Assembly: GCF_030247185.1 (NCBI RefSeq)
Contig: NC_080572.1
Span: 126,978,405-127,042,404, forward strand
Reading direction: 5' to 3'
Length of the DNA stretch: 64,000 bases
DNA from: Malaya genurostris
Taxonomy: Eukaryota > Arthropoda > Insecta > Diptera > Culicidae
This document shows positions 44,536 through 56,187 of this stretch, piece by piece (within the stretch, counting starts at the first letter, position 1; each line of letters begins with the position of its first letter). A model generated the notes under the pieces. The model did no database searches. It was not told the DNA's origin and saw only the letters and a program-made list of their open reading frames with translations. Position numbers and translations under genes: made by a program.

Positions 44536-47199
44536 TCAGGAATCAGAACAAATTGGCTCAAATGGCACGTTCCCCTTGATATTTGGAGATTTGTGCCTTG
44601 CCATCAATTTGTTTTTAGCATCATTTTCCCGATATATAAGAGGGAAGGATTGAAAGGAAATGGTAAGGGTTGGACTAGGAGGATGGGAAAAATTGACGAC
44701 ACAAAAACACATAAAAGCAGAAGTAAATTCTGCACCCCTAAGGGATGCTGAACAATCTGCTGAGGATCACATTTAGTGGAAGCAGAAGGAAATTCTGAAC
44801 CTCTACGAGGTCCCGAACAGTCTGCTGTTAATAAAACCTCCAACCCCCGAGAGGATTTAGAGATCTTACAAAAGCGACACCATTCTGCACTCCCGGAAGA
44901 ATGCAGAACGACTCGCAGTATGTACGAGCAGAAGTAAATGCGGTACCCCCCAGAGGATGCCAAACAATCTGCCAAACCCTATTTAAGGTGAATACAGAAG
45001 GGATTCATTCACTCCAGGAAGAACGATGAACCCTTCTGACTATAGCTCCTTACCACATTGGGTGAGAAACGAGAGAATATCCTTCAATTTTAGCTCCGCA
45101 TACACAGACTCAACCATGTATGGAGAACCAAAAACCCGGATACGTAGCTGCGTCAATGCGGGACAGTTACATATCAGATGATATGAAGTACCATAATCGC
45201 ATTCACACAAATCACACGAATAATACTCAGCACGTTGAATAGTAGCCATGTGATAATTGAGTTTGCAATGTCCAGTCAGAGCTCTGACCAGAATACTGCA
45301 ATGATGCTTGGAGAAATACAGTAGACACTTTGACATTTTCAGATTAAATCTGGTAGAAATGCTTTTGTCTGAGCGCAAGTTTGCAAGCTGCGCCAGTAGC
45401 TGGCATGTTTGGATGCAGCTCAAGAATGAATCATGTGCTTTATCCAACTAGTTGAAAGTGGTAAAACTGGTTCAGGACCAACGAAATCATTCGTTGCACC
45501 AGCTCTAGCCAACTCATCAGCCCATTCATTTCCAGTAATACCAGAATGGCCGGGTACCCATATGAAGTAAACAGCATTTGAAATGCTGAGGTCTTCAATT
45601 TGAGTTCGACATGCGATCACTAGATTCGACCGTGAGTCATTCGAACTGAGTGCTTTTAAGGCTGCCTGACTGTCGGAACAAAAATAAATACGTTTACCAC
45701 AGATCCTCTGCTGAAGTGCCGATTGTACTCCACACAGAATTGCGTAGATTTCTGCTTGGAACACAGTACAGTATCTACCAAGTGAATGAGACTGCTCCAG
45801 CCTATTTCACGACAGTAGATACCAGCACCAGCACGACCATTCAACAGAGAACCGTCCGTAAAACAAACTATGTGTTCATCAAGTTGTCGTTCCAGACAAC
45901 CAGACAATCATTCCTAACGAAGAGGATAGCTCACATTGAATGTTTTAAAAGGAAAACTGCATGTGAGAGTTAGGTCACTAGGAGCGAGTAAATACTCATC
46001 CCACGGAACCATTTGAGACCACAAGCGAGTGTGACTGGTAGCATATTCTAATGGGTTACTGTTCCAAAGCCCTGTAACCCTAAGACGGTATGCACAAGAT
46101 AATGCTTCTTGTTTTAGGAACACATGTAGTGGTTTAATGCACAGTAGCGCCTCTAGAGCAGCAGTAGGAGTTGTCGTGAATGCTCCTGTCATCGCCATTA
46201 GGACCATCCTTTGGAGATGATTTAGCTTTGACTGAACTGTCGCGACTTCTCCTTTCTGCCACCATACAAGACATCCATATGCTAAAATAGGTCTAACGAT
46301 AGTTGTGTAGATCCAATGAATATATCTGGGTTTGAGTCCCCATGATTTTCCAAAAGCTCGTCTGCATTGGCCGAAAGCCATGCAAGCTCTTTTAATCCTG
46401 AAATCAATGTGAGCAAACCAATTCAGTTTTGAGTCAAGAATAACCCCGACGTATTTAACTTGATCGACCACAGTGACCCCTGAACCAAAGAACTGCAACG
46501 GACGAGCTCCTGTAATTATCCTACGATGAGTGAAAAGCACCATTGATGTTTTGCCCGGATTTACAGATAATCCAAACCTGACAACACCATTGTTCAACAG
46601 ATCGCAGGGCTTGCTGCATTAAATCAAAGAGAGTGTTAATGCTTATACCGGTCATCAATATATGATAATCGTCGGCAAAACCATAAGTCGGAAGTCCAAG
46701 GTTATTAAGTTTCCTTAACAAACTATCAGCGACTAGGTTCCATAAAAGTGGGGATAGTACACCACCTTGAGGACACCCACAGACACTCAGCTTTCTAATC
46801 TCTGGCCTACCGAAGCGATGATCAAAGAAGTTGATTGCTAAGCATTGCGTGTATCCAGTAAGGGAAAAACCCAAGATATTCCGTTCACGACTGCAATGTT
46901 TAACCTCCTGCAGCCATTCAGCCATCGGCACGGAAATACACCTTGACTTAGGAGTTCCTATTTTTGTGGCCTTTTACGACATGGAATAGGAAACCAGTGG
47001 ATCAATTCTTGGTAAAAAATAATCCCGCCGGATGCCACACGGCTTACCTGTTTGGTAGACTTATACCACCGGTACAGGTGGACCGTAGCGTTATTCTTAG
47101 CAGTTGGGAAACCGCTACCGACACTACACGGCTATCTAGGCTGCTCAGAGAGGGAAGTTAACATTGATGGTCAACTTCCATGGATGGCCGAGCAGCCGG
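44536..47199 (-). mobile_element. LOA-type non-LTR retrotransposon, internally deleted
   Basis: The 3' end (plus-strand 44536) reads, on the minus strand, ...TTGTTCTGATTCCTGA with no poly-A tail. The 5' end (47199) starts CCGGCTGCTCGGCCATCCAT. About 240 bp of 5' leader (46960-47199) is joined directly to the second half of the reverse transcriptase, so ORF1, the endonuclease and the reverse transcriptase fingers are deleted. It is flanked by 191-bp direct repeats. The LOA assignment (Lian-like) rests on the reverse transcriptase style plus a C-terminal RNase H. Confidence 0.85.
45040..46985 (-). pseudogene. LOA-type ORF2 remnant: reverse transcriptase, RNase H, tail
   Basis: Three frame changes split it. 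46521-46931 holds the palm motifs CPQGGVLSPLLWNLVADSLL and TYGFADDYHILMTG (the ADD pair). 45914-46597 holds the thumb and connection region (VKYVGVILDSKLNW). 45656-45907 and 45420-45764 hold RNase H with all four acidic residues: D in CFTDGSLLNGRAG, E in VFQAEIYAILCGV, D in YFCSDSQAALKAL and D in GNEWADELARAG. 45040-45447 is the tail with the Cys-His phrase CDLCECDYGTSYHLICNC. Breaks lie near 46575, 45755 and 45430. The upstream domains are deleted, so the copy depended on another element's enzyme or decayed after insertion. Confidence 0.9.
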
Positions 47200-47390
47200 T
47201 ATCTTCCACTGATCAGAATACATACCATACTTATGAAGAATCATTTCCGTAGCACTATCTCTTCGACAATCTGAAAAAAATCTTATGAATAATTACAGTT
47301 TTAGTTATTGATATTTGGCTAAGCAAACAAATGATTATATACGAATTTTAATTCTCAAAACATCAAATATTAATTTTTGGCTTTCTTTAT
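47200..47390 (+). repeat. 191-bp direct repeat, right copy
   Basis: Partner of 44345-44535. Beyond it the flanks differ: T at 44536 belongs to the element, A at 47391 to the host. Confidence 0.96.
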
Positions 47391-47559
47391 AGAAGTACTA
47401 TAAGATTTCTGGACATTTGACGTTTGATCGGAGCCACGGAGAACCCTAGTGTTATAAACCATTCGACTCCGTTCGACTAGATTGGAAAACGTTTGTGGAG
47501 ATGTGTGTTTGTGTGTCTGTGAGTGTTTCTCATTCAAGCTTTTTTAATAATCCAATGAT
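47391..47559 (+). mobile_element. Decayed MITE family M fragment
   Basis: Worn family blocks: TATAGAAGTACTATAAG, GTTATAAACCATTCGACTCC and a (TG)-rich stretch at 47500-47522. The right part is missing. Confidence 0.4.
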
Positions 47560-48241
47560 TTGCGTGATTTATTGTTTATGAGAAATTCTAAGATTGAGTA
47601 CACGAAAAAGTGACAAAATCAGAATTGACCTTCTCCGATTTGGATGAAACTTTGTACATGGCTTCATTATGACAAACCATAAGTTTTGAACCGATGGAGA
47701 GGTCAATTCGACTCACGACTGATTTTTAAAAAGGGCGTATGTATTTTTGCATTTCACAAAAGTTGCCTATTTTCAAATCGTTGTAACTCGGAAACCGTTA
47801 ATTGTACAAAAATGGCGTTCAGGATCAGGTTTTTGATTTTTTTTTCTCAAAAAATACAAAATAATCCGAAAAAGTTAAATAAAAAAAAGTCAGGGTTTTA
47901 ATTTTTTTTTTGATAATTTTCATTTTAAAGCTGTTATTAAAACCTACAGATTGATGGCTACTCCATCCGTGCCTTTTGAAAAATGAAGAAGTTACAGCTA
48001 AAACAATTTACAGATATATTCGAAATTTCAAGTTCTCGTTGAAAGATAATCATTTAAGCAGTAGAATATGATTCTACAGGTTAAAGGCAATAAATTTGTT
48101 CATATCCTTTCTTCTAAAAGTAGCTGTTCTTGAGATATTTGGATGTTTAATTATAACACCATTTTTTATATTTCCATAAATTGTTTATTTGCTTGCTATA
48201 TCTACGATTATTACCTGTACATGAATGATTTCTAAATATAT
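47560..48241 (-). repeat. 3' flank/arm of candidate transposon copy B
   Basis: Read on the minus strand this follows the same block order as the right arm of copy A (12285-12990): a CAAATATCTC...GAACAGCTAC phrase, an AAATTTATTG phrase, GAGTTACAACGATTTGAAAAT, ACGCCCTTTTT, CGTGAGT, CATGTACAAAG and ATTTTGTCAC. The match is diverged but collinear. Confidence 0.55.
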
Positions 48242-48245
48242 TTAA

Positions 48246-49216
48246 CCCTCAGGGTACGGACTGGGTTACCGTAACCCGAGCGAAATTTGAAAGAAGCGCC
48301 ATACGAAGAGAAGTCGGCGAGGGGGGTCCGGACCAGGGGGGGAAAAAACTTATAGGTACACACTATTAGAGGCCCAAGCGGCAGAGTCAGTCTCCGCTTT
48401 GTGTCCGAGCTAGACACATATAAACATTGTGCTCGGGTGTGGTACACCCAGTCCGTATCAAACGTTACAAAATTCAAAATTTTCAAAAAAATTAAGTTTT
48501 AATTTTCGTCTGTTTGCCGCTGAGGAATAAAAAGGTAAGTAAGAATACGTACTCTTTACTTAATTTTGTAGATTCTAATTTCAAAATAACGCGTTGTACA
48601 TGGTGTAAGCGAAGTATTGTGCTGCGAGTGCGGCAATATTATGTAACATGACTTGTGTAACTTTTTAATAATAAATATTCGCCTTTAACAATTATGTTTG
48701 GTATTTATTTATATGATACTACTCAACAATATCTGAGAAACAATTTTTTTACGCTCAAAGTAATTAATTTTAACCTTTATCATCATAAATCAACGAAACA
48801 ACGTTTTTTCGCTAACTCAAAAAAACGCGTATTTTCATTTTTCAAAAAAAATATAGTTTTTGGAATAATTCAAAAAACCGTTATGGACATTTGTAAGAAC
48901 TACTTTTTACCTTTCAAATGCGAGTTATACAATGTTAATATTTTTTTTTTCAAAAAGTTACAGCATTTTGAAAAAAAAAACGTTTTTTACAAAAAAAATC
49001 AAGACCCGTTCACATTTTTCATTGTATTTTTTTTTTCAATCAGTTAAATGATTAATCTGACAACTCTATTATATTTTTGAGACAGTTTCACACAAAATAA
49101 AAAAAAATTATTCAAATTGACAAAGTACAGCTCGATATACACCCAATCAAAGTCGCCGGGTTAGGCTAACCCTGTCCGTACTGAACGTAACTTTTTTATA
49201 GTCCGTACCCTGAGGG
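48246..49216. mobile_element. TTAA-flanked (piggyBac-type) non-autonomous element
   Basis: The ends are CCCTCAGGGTACGGACT and its complement AGTCCGTACCCTGAGGG, between TTAA tetramers (48242-48245 and 49217-49220). TTAA duplication with CCC-starting ends is typical of piggyBac; Kolobok also uses TTAA. It is 971 bp with no transposase; frames inside (48694-49047) are low-complexity Phe/Lys text. It interrupts the 3' flank of copy B. Confidence 0.85.
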
Positions 49217-49671
49217 TTAAGTTTTTGAAAATTGTATGAGTACTACGTGCATCGTTATTCGAATACAGTCTTGTGACGATTGTGGTTTCTGAAATCGGAA
49301 CCAAAGAATGGTTTTTCTATGTGCCTGAAATCATTTTGGTATCCTTATAAACACTACTCCACTCGGTCACACCCCGTTCGTATTCTTCAAAAAGAGATGG
49401 TCGTGAATGCATCTCGACGTCTCTGCTCTGCCCATTCATATAATTGTTTTGCAGTTGTGATTGGGTGTTCATGTAGTTTGGCCAAGCTTTCACGTCGTGC
49501 CATTCGCTTTAAAACACCCCCGAGTGCATCACATGGTCCTTTACCATGAGAAGTTGCAAAAAAATGCCACTCTGTATCAATGTTATACATTGATTTAAAT
49601 TTTCAGAGACTTGCAAACTTTCTTTCTGTTTTTGTGCTGCGAAGCAGCTCCGTCAGACATAAATATTGCTT

Positions 49672-49841
49672 TTTGCCTTTCTCATATAGAAAGGTTATGC
49701 AAACACTGTGAAAACCGACTTTTGAACCGAGGCCCGGAGGGCCGAGTGTCATATACCATTCGACTCAGTTCGTCGAGTACGCAAAATGTCTGTGTGTGTA
49801 TGTGTGTGTGTATGTGTGTGTGTATGTGTGTGTGTGTATGT

Positions 49842-49879
<38 letters not shown>

Positions 49880-50579
49880 ATGTGTGTATGTAACGTTTTT
49901 TTGCACTAACTTTTCTCGGAGATGGCTGAACCGATTTTCACAAACTTAGATTCAAATGAAAGGTCTTGTGGTCCCATACAAAATTCCTGAATATTATTTG
50001 GATCTGACTTCCGGTTCCGGAATTATGGGGTAAAATGTGCAAAAAATTGTGAAAATAAGTGCACTAACTTTTCTCAGAGATGGCTTAACCGAATTTCACG
50101 AACTCAAATTCAAATGAAAGGTCTTGAGGTCCCATACAAAATTCCTTAATATTATTTGGATCCGACTTCCGGTTCGAGAGTTATGGGAAAAAATGTGCAA
50201 AAAAAGGAAAATATATGTTCTAACTTTTCTCATAGATGGCGCGACCGATTTTCACAAACTTAGGTTCAAATGAAAGGTCCTGTGGTCCCATACGTAATTC
50301 CTGAATTTCATGCGGATCCGACTTCCGGATCCGGAAATATAGGGTAAAGTGGGTTAAAAATTGTATACCATCACTGAAAATGGGGAAAAACCTTAAAAAA
50401 AATTCTAAATCGACCTCAAATGTTTTCCAATTGATAGTTTTCATCAGTAGACGGTCAAACAAACCGATTTCGGTTATTCTTCTAAGAATCGAAGAAAATT
50501 ACTTTGAAGAATACCACAGTATTATATATGATAGTATGATTGATATGAGAAAGGCATCATTACACCACTAGGTGGATTA
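49672..50579 (+). mobile_element. MITE family M copy 7, best full-length copy
   Basis: It runs from TTTTTGCCTTTCTCATATAG to ATATGAGAAAGGCATCATTA followed by CACCACTAGGTGGATTAAA. The subterminal inverted repeat GCCTTTCTCATAT / ATATGAGAAAGGC is perfect over 13 bp. Inside, the block TTTCTCGGAGATGGCTGAAC...ATGAAAGGTC...GACTTCCGGTTCCGG is repeated three times. It sits within the copy B pseudogene. Confidence 0.85.
49790..49892 (+). repeat. (TG)n-rich microsatellite
   Basis: TG repeats broken by TATG units; a constant part of MITE family M. Confidence 0.95.
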
Positions 50580-52230
50580 AAACAGGTTTTTAATTTGAAT
50601 TTTGTCTTCAAAAATGACATTAAGTGTGGAATAAATACTTGAGCCGCGATGGTATCGTGTTTAAGCACTTCTGAAATCACAATGAAACGTAACATGTTTA
50701 AGCTCTTCTGAATATCTATAATAAATTTCATGAAGCACAAATGAAAAATTTTCGAAAAATCACAAATAATTACAATTTCTCTTGTCTTTAAATTAGATTT
50801 TGTCTTTTTAAGAAAATCTGATTGCTGATTTTTATAAAAATCATGAGTTCTAATTGAGAGTTTTTCTAATTTTTCGCAAAAATATGCTACAAATTCTTCT
50901 ACTGGTTAGACAAATTTCTGTAGATCACATCTGTAAGTAGAAACCCATTGTTCAAATCTTATCTCAGTCAAATCACGTTCCTCGAAATTGTCTAAAACGC
51001 TTCTCTCCAAATCTTGTGTCGCTGGACAACTTTTGCATTCGCTGAGGTGGCAGGATCTTTTTGATGAGTCACATAATAGCTTTTTTAAATAATAATACTT
51101 GACATATTTTTCAACAGCATGAATCATTAATGAAACATTCTCATGGATTGTGCAAACACATATGTTATGTGAATCAGAACTTCCAAGCAACTTGCAGTGT
51201 TTTGGTCTTAATGCTGCAAATGTACTAAATCCAATATTTCGATCTGAAAATTACTCCTTATAACCCAAATAAATTTCTTTCAATGACGAATAAAGCAATC
51301 GTTTTTGTTTGCGTTCACACTTACCATTCATTTTGACTGTGACGCAATCGCTTGATCCCGGCATTACTCTGCTGACGTCATCGCTGTTGAAATATTGAAG
51401 CACCTCGTTTTCTATCGTTTCGTTCCTGCTGCGTCCCGTTCGTTTCTTGGCTTTTTTTCGTCCGTTGATTCTCTTGCCTCCGACACAATGTATTTGTTCG
51501 CCTTGAGTTGGGTGGCTGACCACGAGTTTGGCAAGACTGACAACAAACGCAATTTTACATTCCTAGTGCAATCAGGCTTAGCAAACTGCTCTATCATTTT
51601 AGTAATCACTTCATCCAACTCTGCTGCTTTCGTTTCGAGTAATTCTGGATCTTCTTCATCCGCCAGGAACCCGAATATTTGCTTTTTTATGCCTCTTGAA
51701 ATATCCAAATATTTTTCTCGAGGATAATTAACATTTCGGGTTTTCTTCGTTGATATCGGAGACACGTTGATTCCTGCGATGCCCTTGTTGAAGAGTTCAA
51801 TATTGTGTGCTCTTGAATACTCCGCCGCGACTGATGCTTCAGAAGATGCTGAGTTGATTGAAGCTCCTGAAGGTACTTCCTCTAAATCGTATTGCGATGT
51901 GGATTGTTGTGGTTCCGTTGTTGACTGCCCTTCTGTTTCCGACGTATGACTTTCCTTATAAGCCCGCCTACGACAGCGATCACAAATGCTTAACGTGGTA
52001 TTCAATTTAACCTTGTACTTTTGAGCTTATAATTTTCCAATTATGGTTTCTGTTAATTGGAAAAATTTTCCGGAACATACAAATCCAGGAAAAGGTTTAC
52101 AACACTTTGGGAAACCCATATTGTAGTATTGTAACTGTTTCGAAAGAGATTTGTTATAAACTGATATCTGTTCTACGATGCATAGCTATTTATATGTGAG
52201 AATTTAGGTAAGCAATTCGAAGGTACGTAC

Positions 52231-52330
52231 GTTGGTTGTAGAAGTATCATCTCCAAAATAGATTCTTCCAAATTTCTGGTAAATAATCTTAAATGTGAAG
52301 CATTCGCATTGTGCGAAACTTGGCCTACTT
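52231..52330 (+). mobile_element. I-like ORF2 fragment (endonuclease start)
   Basis: About 100 bp nearly matching 36713-36812 of the full-length element: GGTTGTAGAAGTATCATC...AAAATAGATTC, then TTAAATGTGAAGCATTCGC and ATTGTGCGAAACTTGGC. It encodes worn NLKCEAFALCETW. Very short and without 3' sequence, so it is not an ordinary 5'-truncated insertion. Confidence 0.8.
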
Positions 52331-53567
52331 GTTGTAATTTCTCAACCCTTACTAGCACATGTACGTAACGGTGTGATTTATAACCCACCTCTGCTTACCT
52401 TCTATCGTTTGATTCTCGAAAGTTGAATCAATATCAATGCATAACTTTAGTTAAAACGTTTGAATGTATAATCTTCCAATACTCATATTATGCCAAATTT
52501 ATTAATTTCGTTAATTTACTCACCCTTATGCGCACAGATGCCAGGGCTGGCAATAATCAACTCCGTACTTCATCATCACTGAGTTTAGCGCACCTGAAAA
52601 CCGGTTTCAGAAGCATCACTGAGCGAGTTGAGTAACTGGGCAACCATTTATGTCGAGAAAACATCGACTCAACATCGTAGTGTCAAGCAATCAGCAGATC
52701 AGCGCTGAGTGCACGTCAATCATTAGAACCCACTAAGAGACGATTTGTGAGTTGTGATTTGATGTGTTTGTACATCACATCGTCTTATGACACTGCCTCG
52801 CTTGTATTCCTCATACATCATCTTATGACACTGTCTCGCTTGTATTCCTCATCCACCAGAGTTGCCATGGGCGGCCAACGTTCGAATCGATGCCATTTCA
52901 ATCCAATTCTCAACACATGTTCTCGTGTGTTGGAAAACGCATTCGGTGCAGTAGCCAATTGTGTTTAGCTCGAGACATGAAATTCAATCGTTTATGGTAT
53001 ACATCACGCTACGGTTCGACTTTTGTTTTCGTACATTAATGCTCGTGCTCGTTTTGAGTACCAGCAAAAACAGAACCGAAATCTGGGTTGTGTTGGCAGC
53101 TCTGTGGTTTAAGCATACATTCACCGGTGTAGTTCGGTACGGTGATGTCAAACTCAATACACACTTCTTAAAACTAGAAATGAGAGTTGGATGCTATGAG
53201 ATCAAAACAGAGAACCATCAATACCATCATAATTTGATGTCAGCAGTGCTCTGTATAGGTGAGTGTGTTTGTTTAGATCGGTTCATCTTTACCATCATTT
53301 TACGGATTTCACCGTAAATCATGAGGTGAGCTGATCAATAGAAAAAATCGAGCCTCATGAGCAAGTTTTTGTCACCCTTGTCTGATGCAGCTGATCATCA
53401 TTAGAAACGATGTTCTACATCAATCTTTCCCGATCGAATCTGATATCGACTTGACATGATCATGATCATACAAGAATCATAATCACCTATCAGCAGATCA
53501 GTTGAGATTACGCAACGATGATTTTTACCTTGACTGAGATCACTTGTGATGAAATCAGTAGTGATTT
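52331..53567. other. No gene recognised; short tandem duplication
   Basis: GC is slightly higher than around it. At about 52781-52862 a unit of about 40 bp (TTATGACACTG then CTCGCTTGTATTCCTCAT) occurs twice. The frame 52961-53317 (118 codons) has no domain. GATCA-rich text at 53390-53540 hints at an unrecognised repeat. Confidence 0.4.
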
Positions 53568-54110
53568 TTCCCTTTCTAATATAGAAAGGTTATGTAATCA
53601 CTTTGAAAACGACATTTGAATCGTGGTCCGGAGGGCCGAGTGTCATATACCATTCGACTCAGTTCGTCGAGTACGCAAAATGTATGTGTGTGTATGTGCG
53701 TATGTGTGTGTATGTGCGTATGTGTGTATGTAACGTTTTTTTGAACTAACTTTTCTCGGAGATGGCTGAACCGATTTTCACAAACTTGGATTCAAATGAA
53801 AGGTCTTGTGGTCCCATACAAAATTCCCGAATATTATTGGAATCCGACTTCCGGTTCCGGAGTTATGGGGTAAAATGTGAAAAAATGAAAATATGTGTTC
53901 TAACTTTTCTCATAAATGGCGCGACCGATTTTCACAAACTTAGGTTTAAATGAAAGGTGGTTCCTGAATTTCATCCGGATCCGAATTCCGGATGCGGAAA
54001 TATAGGGTAAAGTGTGTTAAAAATTTCATACCATCAGTGAAAAGTACGAAAAACCGTAAAAAGTTTTCTAAATCGACCTCAAATCTTCTCCAACTGATGG
54101 AATTTCCCAT
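53568..54110 (+). mobile_element. MITE family M copy 8, 3'-truncated
   Basis: Left end TTTTTCCCTTTCTAATATAG, then the usual blocks up to CTAAATCGACCTCAAATCTTC; the right terminus is missing. It ends next to the Jockey element. Confidence 0.75.
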
Positions 54111-54179
54111 GAACTTTACCTAATACACTTCAATAGAAGTTATGTGAATAGAAGTAATGTAAATAAAAAAGTACGTTTC

Positions 54180-54882
54180 ATTTCCCACATTAAAATTCAT
54201 TGGAAACTTTATAAACGACATAATGGTATTGCAAATTTAACGCAATGTCGTCGTTGTCAAGGCTTTGACCATGGTACCAAAAACTGTTATATGAACAACA
54301 AGTCAAATCAACGACCTTAAATTTACAGAACATACCTGAAAATCAAAAAACGATACAAATGCCACACCTAATTCTTCTAAGGCACTTATTTATTCGAATT
54401 TAAAACAAAGAACAGGTACGCCGTCCAATTCGTTTTTTAACGAAAACAATTTTTTGACCGGTAGATCGACCACGTCATTATCTTCTTCTAATGACAATTA
54501 CGCTTTGGTAAAAGGTAGACAACTACCACCTAATTCTTCTAATGTAAACAAACAAAAAACAGAAACACTTTTCAGTTCGTCTTCTAACGAAAACAATTTA
54601 TTAATAGGTAGATTGGCCACGTCATCTTCTTCTAATAGCAGTTACACTAGCGTACCAGGTAGACATCTACCTACCGATATTCCTTCAATGCCATTCGCTT
54701 CTTTAAACGAAGTCGATTTAGGCGGTAGTACGGAAAATAAAATCATCTACCTACAAGATCAACTTTTTCAAATGATCATCCGAATGAATTCGACTTCATC
54801 ACTTTTTGAAGTATTTCAAGTTGGATGGCAATTTGTAAATAATATTATACTGAATTTAAAATTCAACAGTGATGTTAAATAA
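54180..54882 (+). pseudogene. Juan-like ORF1 (gag) remnant
   Basis: The knuckle CRRCQGFDHGTKNC (C-x2-C-x4-H-x4-C, about 54250-54290) follows the WKLYKRHNGIANLTQ segment. A stop after it separates it from the open 142-codon C-terminal part (54454-54882), which is Ser/Asn-rich and ends with the family's usual LQDQLFQMIIRMNS...EVFQVG block. That part contains an internal duplication of about 150 bp: units beginning NENNFLTGR and NENNLLIGR, each followed by a Ser run and a (V/P)(K/P)GR-type phrase. Confidence 0.8.
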
Positions 54883-54894
54883 TTATTTGAATAT

Positions 54895-55650
54895 TTTAAA
54901 TTGGAATGCTCGATCTTTAAAATCGAGTGAAGATTAATTTTATAATTTTCTCAAAGTTCACACAATTCATATTGCCATTGTGACAGAAACATTTCTTAAA
55001 CCAAATGTAAAATTGAAAAGCAATCCACATTATGTGATTGATAGATTTGACAGGTTTACTGGAATTGGTGGTGGAGTAGCCATTTTTGTCCAACGGCAAA
55101 TTAAACATCGAATTTTACCTTCTTTCAATACTGAAGTTGTTGAAAGCTTGGGAATCGAATTATTTCATCGTTGGAGCATATTTGCCATTCCAATGAACAA
55201 TTCAATTCAGGCGATTTGCAAATACTCACAAAATATCGACCGAAATTTTTCGTAATAGGGGACTTAAATGCAAAGCATGTCCAGTGGAATTGTAGGCAAA
55301 ATATCAGTAATGGTAAAATTCTTCATAATCAACTCTCAGCTGGTTACTTCACAGTTCTTCATCCTGGTAATCCGACTTGTTTCTTTTCCGTGAAAAACCC
55401 GTCTACAATTGATCAGGTTCTAACAGATCAAAGTCACATTTGTAGTGAACCGATTACACATGCTGACTTTGACTCAGATCATCTTCTTGTAACAATCAGA
55501 CTTTCCAACGAAGCTATAATTAATACAATTAGCTCTATATTGAACTATCATAGAGCTAATTGGTTGGAATACAGATCTCACATTGAAAATCATGTGGATC
55601 ATGAAATTATTTTTAAAAAAATCTGCAGACATCGACACAGCAATAGATAA
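54895..55650 (+). pseudogene. Juan-like ORF2: endonuclease, broken
   Basis: Apurinic-type endonuclease motifs: LNWNARSLKSS (54897), IVTETFLKP (54973, catalytic Glu), GGGVAIFVQR, VIGDLNAKHVQWNC (55250-55290) and DSDHLLVTIRLSN (55480-55510). The open pieces 54980-55255 and 55171-55650 overlap in different frames, so there is a break near 55200-55250. A stop lies in the first codons. The text continues weakly to 56150 (PKLF..., then AQQIESVHNFNLNVVSPIEN) before the nested insertion. Confidence 0.85.
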
Positions 55651-56187
55651 TTTTAATTATTACATTATCGAAGCTAGAAATCTTTCAGTTCCCATAGCTC
55701 AAACTATATTAAATTCTCCTATCATTAATGACAATCTTCAACTGCTCATTCGGTTGAAGGATTTTCGTCGACGACAATATCAACGTTCTCGTGATCCTGC
55801 TATGAGTTAAGGATTTACAAAAAGAAATTAAACAAAGATTAAATCTTTTGCAAAGTATAAATTTCGCTAAAGAAGTTGAGCAAATTAAACCATATTCCAA
55901 ACCAGGGGGTTTCAAAAAGGAATTTGTTGATGGAGGTCTGAGGCCTAAGTTAATTTATGTAAAGGGGCCTTGACAAAAAATAGTTTGGGAACCCCTGTTC
56001 TAAACCTTTCTGGAAACTTTCTAAGGTCCTTAAGAAGCCTCAGAAACCAATTCCTGCTCTCAAGGAAGGAAATCAAATACTTCTTACAAATGGCGAAAAA
56101 GCTCAAAAACTTGCTCAGCAGATCGAGAGTGTACACAATTTTAACTTGAACGTTGTGAGTCCTATTGAAAATGAAATCTTACTTAAA

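Larger units (their letters stand above)
49268..52125 (-). pseudogene. Transposase-like gene, copy B, broken by a MITE
   Basis: A member of a repeated arthropod gene family that I cannot place in a named transposase class. Minus-strand order: CCKPF...C (about 52090), SICDRCRRRAYK (51970), FNKGIAGINVSPI (51770), an acidic helical block ELDEVITKMIEQFAKPDC (51610), LQYFNSDDVSRVMPGSSDCV (51380), HNICVCTIHENV (51160) and CHLSECKSCP (51030). Then come worn IVIICDF text (about 50770) and SEVLKHDTIAAQVF (50650), then, after the inserted MITE, MSDGAASQHKNRK (49615-49655) and HFFATSHGKGPCDALGGVLK (49500-49560). The three Asp positions (ICDF, MSDG, PCDA) could form a DDE/D triad; this is inference. Frame changes near 51415 and 51240, stops in 50580-50890 and the MITE make it non-functional. 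Confidence 0.75.

Noticed and set aside
48694..49047. 117-codon Phe/Lys-rich frame as a transposase remnant of the TTAA element
   Set aside because: Low-complexity AT-rich composition with no piggyBac motif.
49611..49949. 112-codon frame with Cys-Val repeats
   Set aside because: Translation of the (TG)n tract of a MITE; the real coding strand there is the minus strand (copy B).
52548..53565. CAGGGCTGGCAA phrase as a second hAT left end
   Set aside because: No matching inverted end or 8-bp duplication was found downstream.
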